DNA of 10,325 nt from an uncultured Collinsella sp. (GCA_902464495.1 CABQJK010000049.1:1-10325); one strand, 5' to 3'. Counted from the stretch's first letter, positions 1 through 5,731 are shown. Translations and numbers: made by a program. The notes: generated by a model from the letters alone, not told the origin.

Positions 1-163
1 CGCCGATGCGCTCGATGATCACGGAGATATTGCGCTCGCCGGCACCGAGCAGGGCAGACAGCAGGTGAATCGGCTCAACCGCGCCGGCCTGCGCGTCGGC
101 AGCCGTGCTCATGGCGGTCTGCAACGCCTCGCGCGACGTCATTGCTAGCTTATCGATTCTCAT
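1..163 (-). CDS. clpB: ClpB disaggregase, N-terminal part only (gene runs off the window)
   Basis: The 54 visible residues begin MRIDKLAMTSREALQTAMS and continue with EPIHLLSALL and ERNISVIIERIG. This is the start of the Clp N-domain of ClpB (the family typically opens MRLDKLT and has an EPxHLLxALL motif). ClpB is a hexameric cytosolic AAA+ ATPase that extracts polypeptides from aggregates and hands them to DnaK-DnaJ-GrpE. The two ATPase modules are outside the window. The ATG at 163 is supported by the Shine-Dalgarno AGAGAGGTGA a few bases upstream (164-178 region). The leader contains a small hairpin, and the promoter region carries the same 27-bp inverted repeat as dnaK, which points to joint regulation by HspR. 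ClpC is the alternative, but the opening MRIDKLA favours ClpB. Confidence 0.9.
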   Translation of the reverse strand, partial: MRIDKLAMTSREALQTAMSTAADAQAGAVEPIHLLSALLGAGERNISVIIERIG

Positions 164-185
164 GGAATCACCTCTCTTGGGGCGG

Positions 186-201
186 CCGCCCTACGGGGCG
201 G
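186..201 (-). other. GC hairpin in the clpB leader
   Basis: CCGCCC (186-191) and GGGCGG (196-201) form a 6-bp perfect GC stem closed by a four-base loop. It lies about 10 bases upstream of the clpB Shine-Dalgarno on the transcribed strand. A second CCGCCCC-like stretch abuts the stem. The position would allow an effect on ribosome access, but no pairing with the Shine-Dalgarno itself is visible, so a thermosensor role is not supported. Confidence 0.35.
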
Positions 202-243
202 TTTCACGTTGTTCGAGAAGTATTGTTGCCAGCTTTGCGCGAT

Positions 244-274
244 CTTATACACAAATCTAAGTCTCTATATATAA
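244..274 (-). promoter_or_regulatory. Candidate clpB promoter
   Basis: Reading the minus strand, TTATAT (274-269) and TATAAG (249-244) are spaced by 19 bases, leaving a leader of about 75 nt before the clpB ATG. The -10-like box sits 3 bp beyond the 27-bp inverted repeat shared with dnaK, and the -35-like box lies inside that repeat. The dnaK gene has the same arrangement with TATATT at the equivalent place. The -35 is a poor match to TTGACA, so the exact hexamers are tentative. Confidence 0.4.
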
Positions 275-279
275 GATTT
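253..279. promoter_or_regulatory. 27-bp inverted repeat upstream of clpB, probable heat-shock operator (copy 1)
   Basis: The plus strand reads AAATCTAAGTC, then TCTAT, then ATATAAGATTT. The outer AAATCT/AGATTT arms are an inverted repeat, and 23 of 27 positions equal the copy upstream of dnaK (9726-9752). The four differences all fall in the central five bases. Both copies sit 2-3 bp from the -10-like box, where a repressor would block RNA polymerase. HspR is encoded in the dnaK operon and is the natural candidate. The sequence differs from the HAIR consensus CTTGAGT-N7-ACTCAAG and from CIRCE (TTAGCACTC-N9-GAGTGCTAA). Confidence 0.6.
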
Positions 280-340
280 TCTGAGTGATTGATGGATAGG
301 GTACTGAGGTGTCAGTCCGACGCTGCCCAGGCGCGCTACC

Positions 341-557
341 ATCTCGATCTGTAACATCTAGCAGCCATTTTTGATCCTAGATGTTACAGATCGAGATGAA
401 ATGTTCAGCAGCTCCCGTTTATCTAAATCTGCAACAACTACTCGGCAAATTGGGGCCTAGCTGTTACAGATCGAGACAAACAGAAGACACCCGAATCGAA
501 AATCTCAATCTGTAACACCAGACCCACTTTTAGCGGCCAGGATGTTACAGATCGAGA
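341..557. repeat. Array A: three tandem hairpin units of about 81 bp
   Basis: The units start at 341, 421 and 502. Unit 1 has a perfect 21-bp stem (341-361 with 377-397) and a 15-base loop. Unit 2 spans 421-477, with a degenerate left arm. Unit 3 spans 502-557. All share a right arm beginning TGTTACAGATCGAGA and a left arm related to TCTCGATCTGTAACA, while loops and 23-24-base linkers differ between units. Array B (2246-2464) holds three units in the same order with matching loops. The array lies between the end of the 611-1282 gene and the clpB promoter. It is not a CRISPR: there are only three units and each is a whole hairpin. I cannot name the family; a REP/BIME-like or other interspersed element, or a structured RNA, are possible. 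Confidence 0.85.
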
Positions 558-567
558 CAAACCGAGA

Positions 568-602
568 ACTACTACAAAGGGGACGGGCGCCTTTGTGGTG
601 GT
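568..602 (-). terminator. Hairpin behind the 611-1282 gene, GGGGAC-type loop
   Basis: Arms ACTACTACAAAGG (568-580) and CCTTTGTGGTGGT (590-602) make a 13-bp stem with two G-T pairs. The hairpin begins 8 bases after the stop codon of the minus-strand gene, where its terminator should be. The run of T after the stem is poor (TCTC), so termination may be weak. Stem and loop resemble the hairpins at 2190-2224 and 2474-2508, so this is also a member of a local repeat family. Confidence 0.5.
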
Positions 603-610
603 CGCGGTCT

Positions 611-1282
611 CTACTCCTTCGCCGAACTCGTGCTTCCCGATTCGGCGGTCCAGGGCATCTCATCCTCGAACAGCCATGTACGGGCAGACCCACTATCGCG
701 CGCAGTCTGCGGGTCGGGCAAGCAGGTCTGTTCATAGGCATCTTGGATACACTGGGCCATAAAATCGTTGAGCTCGGTCTGGTAGCCCTCCATGACATAG
801 GCGGCATCACCGTCCATGATGTAGATGCCCGGACCCTCATTGCCCTCGTAACCCGGATCGTACGAGACATCACACAGTTTGGTGCCGCTCGTGGTATCCA
901 ACTCGATGGAAGAGCGGTATCCACCGACCATGTCGTTCGCCTTTGCCCGATAGGACGCATATCCGTACCAGCGCTTAAAGGTTTTACCCTTGAGTAACTC
1001 AGATGCTTTGTCGATCAGACCCTCATCCATGGTGTAGCGCATAGCTCCAAGCTGGATGAGCGGGTAATTACTAATCCCCAGCACCGCCGGCTGCTCATCG
1101 AAATCAACGGTAATCGTATCGGGCTTGGTATCGCCGGTCAGAAACTCAACAGATTGAGTTATGGGCTTGACCACGGGCTCCGTCACCGCAGTTGGCAGAA
1201 ACGACATGCCAACAACGCCCATGCCAATCACAGTGGCAACCAGCGCCAAAGCAATCAATCCAATACGGACAGAACGTCTCAC
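611..1282 (-). CDS. Unrecognised membrane-anchored or exported protein, 223 residues
   Basis: I do not recognise this protein. From the chosen start it opens MRRSVRIG, followed by a hydrophobic segment (residues about 7-29). That fits a signal anchor or an uncleaved signal peptide, with the remaining 190 residues outside the membrane. The outer part contains an aromatic stretch (KRWYGYASYRAKAND, about 103-117), cysteines at 137, 178 and 187, and an acidic or Ser-rich tail. The GTG at 1282 is preferred because GAGGTG lies 7 bases upstream. The ATG at 1309, nine codons earlier, has no Shine-Dalgarno and would put MGHVARCFAV before the membrane segment. The gene is divergent from the 1482-2156 gene, which is of nearly equal size and similar architecture, with about 200 bp between them. 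A hairpin follows the stop codon at once. Confidence 0.7.
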   Translation of the reverse strand: MRRSVRIGLIALALVATVIGMGVVGMSFLPTAVTEPVVKPITQSVEFLTGDTKPDTITVDFDEQPAVLGISNYPLIQLGAMRYTMDEGLIDKASELLKGKTFKRWYGYASYRAKANDMVGGYRSSIELDTTSGTKLCDVSYDPGYEGNEGPGIYIMDGDAAYVMEGYQTELNDFMAQCIQDAYEQTCLPDPQTARDSGSARTWLFEDEMPWTAESGSTSSAKE

Positions 1283-1382
1283 GGCAAAACACCTCGCAAC
1301 ATGACCCATGTCTGTTGAGCTAATGATATCGCCTACAGACAGTATTCAAGAAAGAGAGTCAGCCCTAACGAATTCGATATTG

Positions 1383-1410
1383 TTGTTCTTGATCGTTATG
1401 GGGTTAGAAT
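1383..1410 (+). promoter_or_regulatory. Candidate promoter of the 1482-2156 gene
   Basis: TTGTTC (1383-1388) and TAGAAT (1405-1410) are spaced by 16 bases within the AT-rich divergent intergenic region, leaving a leader of about 65 nt. Other hexamer pairs in this AT-rich stretch are possible, for example TTGAAT at about 1411, so the call is tentative. No clear promoter for the opposite gene was identified. Confidence 0.3.
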
Positions 1411-1481
1411 TGAATTGCTATCCGAGGATATTCATTTTTATCGTCTCGTCCTTGACAGCCCTTCGTCTCAAGGAGCGCAAT

Positions 1482-2156
1482 ATGAAGCAGCCTCAGCCTC
1501 GTTCCGCTGGCCGTAACGCCATCATCATTCTCGCTGTTTCCATCTTGATACTCTTCCTTATCGTCGTCGCGCCCTTTTCCCTTGGTATCGCCTCGCCCTT
1601 CGATCTGTGCGGGATGATCGACGCCGGTTCGCGCGCCACCTCGTTCTCCTTCATCTGCCGTGGCGTGTTCTACGAAGAAGGAATTCCCGCCGGAATTTGG
1701 CAGTCAAAGCTGCCGCTGCTCGGTCAGGTCGATGGATGCTCTCCTTATTTCAGCCTTGAACCTCCGGCGGCTAACTGTCTGCTCTACGACCAGCCCCTTG
1801 CCTCCGTAACCCTCGCCTATGACTACGCGCCAAACGCCAGCGATCACCACATGAACCAAGTCCTCGACAAGCTGATTGAGCAGTGTGGACTGACCGAGGA
1901 GGTCGGCCGGGCCATCGATAACGACCAGAAGCTAAAACGAACAGAGCTCCGCCGTATCGGAAGAATAGAAGGACGAGACAGGGCCGCCTACTGGCAAGCC
2001 CGGGCGATACGCGACAAGAGTGAATTCGGACACAGCACCTATATGGTCACTGTCTACACCGAAGACGGAATCAAAGGCAATATTGACGATTTTACCTCAT
2101 CCAAACTCGGCATTCCCAAAACAACCAACCCCGCCAGCCCGGATGAAATCCTGTAG
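1482..2156 (+). CDS. Unrecognised membrane-anchored or exported protein, 224 residues
   Basis: I do not recognise this protein. It starts MKQPQPRSAGRN, followed by a strongly hydrophobic segment (residues 13-36), giving an N-in membrane anchor or signal peptide. The external part of about 185 residues has five cysteines (43, 59, 86, 99, 135), which suggests disulfides outside the cell. It also has a basic, Arg-rich stretch (about 150-175) and a Pro/Thr-containing C-terminus. The frame is open back to 1308, but the ATG at 1482 is chosen because AAGGAG lies 6 bases upstream. The upstream extension is AT-rich and sits in the divergent promoter region. A strong terminator follows at 2190-2227. 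The size and layout match the divergent neighbour, but I see no convincing sequence similarity between the two proteins. Confidence 0.7.
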   Translation: MKQPQPRSAGRNAIIILAVSILILFLIVVAPFSLGIASPFDLCGMIDAGSRATSFSFICRGVFYEEGIPAGIWQSKLPLLGQVDGCSPYFSLEPPAANCLLYDQPLASVTLAYDYAPNASDHHMNQVLDKLIEQCGLTEEVGRAIDNDQKLKRTELRRIGRIEGRDRAAYWQARAIRDKSEFGHSTYMVTVYTEDGIKGNIDDFTSSKLGIPKTTNPASPDEIL

Positions 2157-2189
2157 GGACGTTCATTAATATGCACCTCAAGGGCACAC

Positions 2190-2227
2190 ACCACCACGAA
2201 GGGGACAGGCACCTTCGTGGTGGTTTT
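2190..2227 (+). terminator. Intrinsic terminator of the 1482-2156 gene
   Basis: ACCACCACGAAGG (2190-2202) and CCTTCGTGGTGGT (2212-2224) form a perfect 13-bp stem with a 9-base loop, followed by T residues (2224-2227). It lies about 35 bases behind the stop codon. The loop region, GGGGACAGGCACC, is nearly the same as in the hairpin at 568-602. Confidence 0.75.
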
Positions 2228-2245
2228 CGGCCCCGGTGCCCTACT

Positions 2246-2464
2246 GTCTCGATCTGTAACATCTAGCGGTCATTTTTGGGCCTAGGTGTTACAGATCGAG
2301 ACAAAGGGGCTGGCAGCCGGCCGTTCATCTCAATCTGTAACAGTTACTCGGCAAATAAGGGTCTACCTGTTACAGATCGAGACAAACCGCGGGCACCCCA
2401 GCCGAAAATCTCAATCTGTAACACCAGGCCCGCTTTTAGCGGCCAAGATGTTACAGATCGAGAC
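2246..2464. repeat. Array B: three tandem 81-bp hairpin units, paralogue of array A
   Basis: The units start at 2246, 2327 and 2408, an exact 81-bp period. Unit 1 pairs 2246-2266 with 2282-2302 (one T-G pair). Unit 2 pairs 2327-2346 with 2364-2383. Unit 3 spans 2408-2464. The right arm TGTTACAGATCGAGAC is invariant. Unit-specific loops match array A in order: CATTTTTG in unit 1, ACTCGGCAAAT in unit 2, CTTTTAGCGGCCA in unit 3. Apparent open frames here carry a repeated LQIET peptide only because 81 is divisible by three. The array lies between the end of the 1482-2156 gene and the convergent hydratase terminator. Confidence 0.85.
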
Positions 2465-2473
2465 AAACCTCGG

Positions 2474-2511
2474 ACCACCACAAAGGCGCCTGTCCCCAGT
2501 GTGGTGGTTTT
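2474..2511 (+). terminator. Hairpin closing array B, terminator-like on the plus strand
   Basis: ACCACCACA (2474-2482) and TGTGGTGGT (2500-2508) form a 9-bp perfect stem followed by TTTT (2508-2511). Its 17-base loop holds GGCGCCTGTCCCC, which is the reverse complement of the loop motif in the hairpins at 568-602 and 2190-2224. The loop therefore appears inverted relative to the stem. It follows array B as the 568-602 hairpin follows array A. Confidence 0.55.
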
Positions 2512-2515
2512 CGAC

Positions 2516-2546
2516 AAAAAGAAGCCGCCCCAATAAAAGAGGCGGC
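2516..2546 (-). terminator. Intrinsic terminator of the hydratase gene
   Basis: On the minus strand, GCCGCC (2546-2541) and GGCGGC (2529-2524) form a 6-bp GC stem with an 11-base loop. The T-rich tract TTCTTTTTG (2523 down to 2515) follows immediately. It is about 140 bases past the hydratase stop codon and faces array B. Confidence 0.65.
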
Positions 2547-2600
2547 ATCAAGCAAGTCTATTTTTAGCGTCCCTCAAGACCCAACGAGAACGTCGCGGTA

Positions 2601-2672
2601 GCCCCGGACACACCTTTCCCTCGGGCGACCCTCGCGAAGCGCGTGAGCACGAGGGAAAGGTGCGTCCGGGGC
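2601..2672. repeat. Long stem-loop just behind the hydratase gene
   Basis: A 23-bp inverted repeat (2601-2623 with 2650-2672) has one mismatch, and its 26-base loop contains a shorter CTCGCG/CGCG pairing. It begins 11 bases after the stop codon of the minus-strand hydratase gene. Neither side has a T-run, so on its own it does not look like an intrinsic terminator. A 3'-end stabiliser, an interspersed repeat, or part of a bipartite termination region with 2516-2546 are possible. Confidence 0.6.
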
Positions 2673-2683
2673 GTACAGCAGAG

Positions 2684-4984
2684 TTACTCGGCAGCGGCCT
2701 TGAACTTGTTGTAGTTGATCAGGCAGCCGGCCTTGACGATGGCACGCTCCTCGGCCGTCATATCGGCAATGTAGAGCTCAATCTGCTCGACCGTGCCGTC
2801 GGCATGCACCACGTAGGCGGCGATGTCCTTCAGGTCGCCATCGAGCGCGGCACGGATACCCGGCACAAAGACGTAGTCGCCCACCTCAAAGTTGGGCTCG
2901 GCCTCCATCTGGAAGGGCACCATGCCCCAGTTCATCACGTTGGAGCGATAGCGCTTGGTGGCGTACTCGTGGACGATGTTGGCCAGGCCGCCGATCACGC
3001 GCTGGCAGCTCGCGGCCTGCTCGCGGGCAGAGCCGTCGCCGGGCTTCTTGGCATAGAGCATGGAGCCGTACTCGGTTGCCTTGGCGTCGGCTGCGACGCC
3101 CGCGCCGGCCAGCGCCTCAAACACACCGGCAAGCTCGGCATCAAGCTCGGCCAGGTCGCCCGTGGCCTCGCCGGCCACGCGGCGCTTCTCCACGGCGTCG
3201 ACCTCCTTGGAGCGACCCACGTAGGCCGGATCGCGGCGGCTCAGCGTAAACTCGGCCAGACCCAGCGGGTTGGAGCGGAAGGAACTCGTCTCGCCCGAGG
3301 GAATGAGCTCGTCGGTCGTGGTGACCGGGTCCATGATCTTGGAGCACACCTTAAGCAGGATGTCGTCGCCGAGCGGCTCCATCGCGGGCCACGGCTTGAT
3401 GTTGGGACCCTCGACCAGCTCGTCTGCCGGCTCGGCCTTGCCAAAGCCCCAGTACACGCGCTTCTTGTAGGGAGCGTCGTCAAAGGTGTACTCGCAGGCC
3501 TCGTCCCAAGTCTCCTCGGGCAGGTCGGTCGCCGGCGTCAGGACGCCGCCGTTGGCAGCCGTCGCCGCGATGGAGCGGGCGTCCATCAGAGCCACAGCGC
3601 TCAGCTGGCCATTACCCGGCTTGGAACCCTCGCGGTTGGGGAAATTGCGCGTGGTGTGGCGGATGGACAGGCCGTTGTTGGCAGGCGTGTCGCCGGCGCC
3701 AAAGCACGGGCCGCAGAACGCCGTGCGCACGATCGCGCCGGCCTCCATAAGGTCGTAGATATAGCCGCGACGCGTGAGTTCGAGCGCCACGGGCTGGCTC
3801 GTGGGATAGACCGACAGCGAGAACTCGCCGCAGCCGGTGTTGGCGCCCTTGAGCACGCGGGCAGCCTGCACCACGGAGTCGTAGTTGCCGCCCGAGCAGC
3901 CGGCGATAACGCCCTGCTGCACGTGCAGCTTGCCGTCGACGATCTTGTCGAGCAGGCTAAAGTGCGTCTTACCCTCGCCGATCTTGGCGGCCTCGAGCTC
4001 CACCTCGTGAAGGATGTCCTCGAGGTTCTCATTGAGCTCGTCGATCTCAAAGCCGTTGGAAGGATGGAACGGCAGCGCGATCATGGGCTTGATGCTCGAC
4101 AAGTCGACCTCGACGCAGCCGTCGTAGTAGGCGACATCGGCGGGCTTGAGCTCGCGGTAGTCGTCGCCGCGGCCGTGCATGGTCAGGAATGCGTGCGTGT
4201 CCTCGTCGGTGGCCCAGATGCTCGACAGGCAGGTGGTCTCGGTGGTCATGACGTCGACGCCGTTGCGGTAGTCGGTCGTCATGCTCGAGATGCCGGGGCC
4301 CACGAACTCCATGACCTTGTTCTTAACGTAGCCCTTGGCAAAGACGGCGCGGATGATGGCGAGCGCCACGTCGTGCGGGCCGACGCCGGGGCGCGGGGCA
4401 CCCGTGAGGTAGATGGCAACGACGCCGGGATAGGCGACATCGTAGGTGTCGCGCAGCAACTGCTTGGCCAGCTCGCCGCCGCCCTCACCCACGGCCATGG
4501 TGCCTAGGGCGCCGTAGCGGGTGTGCGAGTCGGAACCCAAGATCATCTTGCCGCAACCGGCAAAGTTCTCGCGCATAAAGGAGTGGATGACGGCGATGTG
4601 CGGCGGGACGAAGATGCCGCCGTACTTCTTGGCCGCAGAGAGGCCAAAGACGTGGTCGTCCTCGTTGATGGTGCCGCCCACGGCGCACAGCGAATTATGG
4701 CAGTTGGTGAGCACGTAGGGCAGCGGGAACTGCTCCATGCCCGAGGCGCGCGCCGTCTGGATGATGCCGACAAAGGTGATGTCGTGGCTCGCCATGGCGT
4801 CGAAGCGAATCTTGAGCGCCTCGGGGTCGCCGGACGTATTGTGTGCCTGGAGGATCGAATACGCGATGGTTCCGCGCTTGGCATCCTCGGGCGTCTGCGT
4901 AATGCCGCGCTCAGCAGCCTCGGCCGCAGGCACAACCTCGCTGCCGCCGCGCAGGTAGATGCCGTCCTCGTACAGCTTGACCAT
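2684..4984 (-). CDS. Aconitase-superfamily hydratase, YbhJ-type
   Basis: This 766-residue protein belongs to the [4Fe-4S] aconitase/homoaconitase superfamily and most resembles the hydratase branch of E. coli YbhJ, whose substrate is not established. Residues of the aconitase fold are visible: SDSHTRYGALG (151-161), one cluster ligand at AGCSGG (Cys363) and two at CGPC (Cys424, Cys427), spaced as in aconitase. The C-terminal swivel domain includes GDGSAREQAAS (649-659). The sequence also has the branch-typical TNCHNSLCAVGGTINEDDH (93-111) and SIKPMIALPFHPSN (297-310). Dehydration/hydration of a tricarboxylate-like substrate in the cytosol is inferred, and citrate/isocitrate specificity should not be assumed. 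The ATG at 4984 is preferred because GGGAGA lies 5 bases upstream and family members begin MxKLYxxG. The frame extends to 5029 without a Shine-Dalgarno. The gene is monocistronic, with its own promoter and terminator. Confidence 0.85.
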   Translation of the reverse strand: MVKLYEDGIYLRGGSEVVPAAEAAERGITQTPEDAKRGTIAYSILQAHNTSGDPEALKIRFDAMASHDITFVGIIQTARASGMEQFPLPYVLTNCHNSLCAVGGTINEDDHVFGLSAAKKYGGIFVPPHIAVIHSFMRENFAGCGKMILGSDSHTRYGALGTMAVGEGGGELAKQLLRDTYDVAYPGVVAIYLTGAPRPGVGPHDVALAIIRAVFAKGYVKNKVMEFVGPGISSMTTDYRNGVDVMTTETTCLSSIWATDEDTHAFLTMHGRGDDYRELKPADVAYYDGCVEVDLSSIKPMIALPFHPSNGFEIDELNENLEDILHEVELEAAKIGEGKTHFSLLDKIVDGKLHVQQGVIAGCSGGNYDSVVQAARVLKGANTGCGEFSLSVYPTSQPVALELTRRGYIYDLMEAGAIVRTAFCGPCFGAGDTPANNGLSIRHTTRNFPNREGSKPGNGQLSAVALMDARSIAATAANGGVLTPATDLPEETWDEACEYTFDDAPYKKRVYWGFGKAEPADELVEGPNIKPWPAMEPLGDDILLKVCSKIMDPVTTTDELIPSGETSSFRSNPLGLAEFTLSRRDPAYVGRSKEVDAVEKRRVAGEATGDLAELDAELAGVFEALAGAGVAADAKATEYGSMLYAKKPGDGSAREQAASCQRVIGGLANIVHEYATKRYRSNVMNWGMVPFQMEAEPNFEVGDYVFVPGIRAALDGDLKDIAAYVVHADGTVEQIELYIADMTAEERAIVKAGCLINYNKFKAAAE

Positions 4985-5071
4985 ACTGTCTCCCACTCTG
5001 CCCAAAAGATTTGGGCGCATAGCATACATTCGTTCAATATCGTGCCATAGAACGGTTGCGAGTGGGTTACG

Positions 5072-5100
5072 AATCTACACGTTCACTTTATCTCAGTAAA
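5072..5100 (-). promoter_or_regulatory. Candidate promoter of the hydratase gene
   Basis: On the minus strand, TTTACT (5100-5095) and TAGATT (5077-5072) are spaced by exactly 17 bases, with a leader of about 80 nt to the ATG at 4984. Both hexamers differ from consensus at two positions. It lies downstream of the hairpin cluster that ends the dnaK operon, so the hydratase is probably transcribed independently. Confidence 0.5.
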
Positions 5101-5183
5101 GCATAAGACAAGCCCGGCGCGAGAAGGCAGATTTGACGCAAGGAGTGTCCCAAAGTGCCGGCACAAAAGGACCGTCCCTAAGG

Positions 5184-5257
5184 AAAATGAGAGTGGATAA
5201 TCTCCCACTTCTAGCCCTCAAGGGGGCCAAAAGTGGGAGATTATCCACTCTCATTTT
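5184..5257. terminator. Perfect 27-bp inverted repeat, probable bidirectional terminator or repeat element
   Basis: Positions 5184-5210 and 5231-5257 are perfect reverse complements over 27 bp. The stem begins AAAATGAG and ends CTCATTTT, so T-rich ends follow the stem on either strand. The 20-base loop can pair further (GCCC with GGGC). It lies behind hspR and before the hydratase promoter, so it probably ends the heat-shock operon. The stem is much longer than a usual intrinsic terminator, which suggests an interspersed repeat serving as one. Confidence 0.6.
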
Positions 5258-5259
5258 GT

Positions 5260-5294
5260 GGTTAGTTGTTTAAGAACGTCCCCAACGACTAACC
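5260..5294 (-). repeat. Hairpin behind hspR with a GGGGAC loop
   Basis: GGTTAGTTGTT (5260-5270) pairs with AACGACTAACC (5284-5294) over 11 bp with one non-Watson-Crick position. Read on the minus strand, the loop is GGGGACGTTCTTA. It abuts the 27-bp hairpin with a 2-base gap and starts about 20 bases after the hspR stop codon. The GGGGAC loop start is shared with the hairpins at 568-602, 2190-2224 and 2474-2508 (inverted). Confidence 0.5.
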
Positions 5295-5314
5295 GATGTT
5301 TTGGCAGCGGCGAC

Positions 5315-5731
5315 CTACAGATCACCTCCGGCGCCCAGTAGTTTGCGCATGACTTGCTCGGGGTTGACCGAGCCGTCGCGCGGGGCCAGAGCGGTGATCT
5401 TCTTCTGCATCTTGTACTCGTGCAGCTCGTCCTCGAGCTGGCGCACGCGAGCGCGGAGCTTCTCGTTCTCGCGCTCGCGCTCCTCAGCACGCTCCTTCAT
5501 ATCGAGAATGCGCACCACGCCGGCGAGATTGATACCCTCGTCGGTCAGCTGGTTGATGAGTTCCAGACGCTCGATATCGGCACGCGAATACAGGCGCGTG
5601 TTACCGCCCGAGCGCTGAGGATTCACCAGGCCCTTGGACTCGTAGACGCGCAGAGTCTGCGGGTGCATGCCGGTCAGCTCGGCCGCCACGCTGATCATAT
5701 ACAGCGGTTTGTTCCTATTGTCCTCGGCCAT
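5315..5731 (-). CDS. hspR: HspR, MerR-family heat-shock repressor
   Basis: This 138-residue protein has a MerR-type winged helix-turn-helix at the N-terminus (YMISVAAELTGMHPQTLRVYESKGLV, residues 11-36, then GGNTRLYSRADIERL, 43-56). A coiled-coil dimerisation segment rich in Glu and Arg (about 78-110) and a short Gly-containing tail follow. This layout and the GMHPQTLRxYE motif are those of HspR, which in actinomycetes represses the dnaK operon and clpB and is known to use DnaK as co-repressor. The ATG at 5731 is chosen because AAAGGGGT lies upstream. A GTG at 5758 would add nine residues (VRDGKGSGS) that overlap that Shine-Dalgarno. It is the last gene of dnaK-grpE-dnaJ-hspR, 73 bp behind dnaJ, so it is under its own feedback control. 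Confidence 0.92.
   Translation of the reverse strand: MAEDNRNKPLYMISVAAELTGMHPQTLRVYESKGLVNPQRSGGNTRLYSRADIERLELINQLTDEGINLAGVVRILDMKERAEERERENEKLRARVRQLEDELHEYKMQKKITALAPRDGSVNPEQVMRKLLGAGGDL

Noticed and set aside
253..279. CIRCE or CtsR operator upstream of clpB
   Set aside because: Neither TTAGCACTC-N9-GAGTGCTAA nor the GGTCAAA heptad repeats occurs; the repeat there is a different sequence shared with dnaK.
341..557. CRISPR array
   Set aside because: There are only three units, and each unit is itself a long hairpin with a conserved loop matching the paralogous array. Spacer-like unique sequences of uniform length and cas genes are absent.
2246..2464. Integron attC sites
   Set aside because: Hairpins of about 57 bp with near-perfect stems recall attC, but I see no R and L box core GTTRRRY pattern, no integrase and no cassette frames between the units.
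2276..2567. Small open frames with repeated LQIET or VTDRDK peptides across array B
   Set aside because: The peptide repeat follows from the 81-bp (27-codon) period of the DNA repeats. The frames start inside a hairpin and have no ribosome binding site.
2660..4507. A 615-codon open frame on the plus strand opposite the hydratase gene
   Set aside because: It is antisense to a clearly recognised gene. The protein is a Gly/Ala/Val/His/Leu-rich composition artefact of GC-biased third positions, and no motif is visible.
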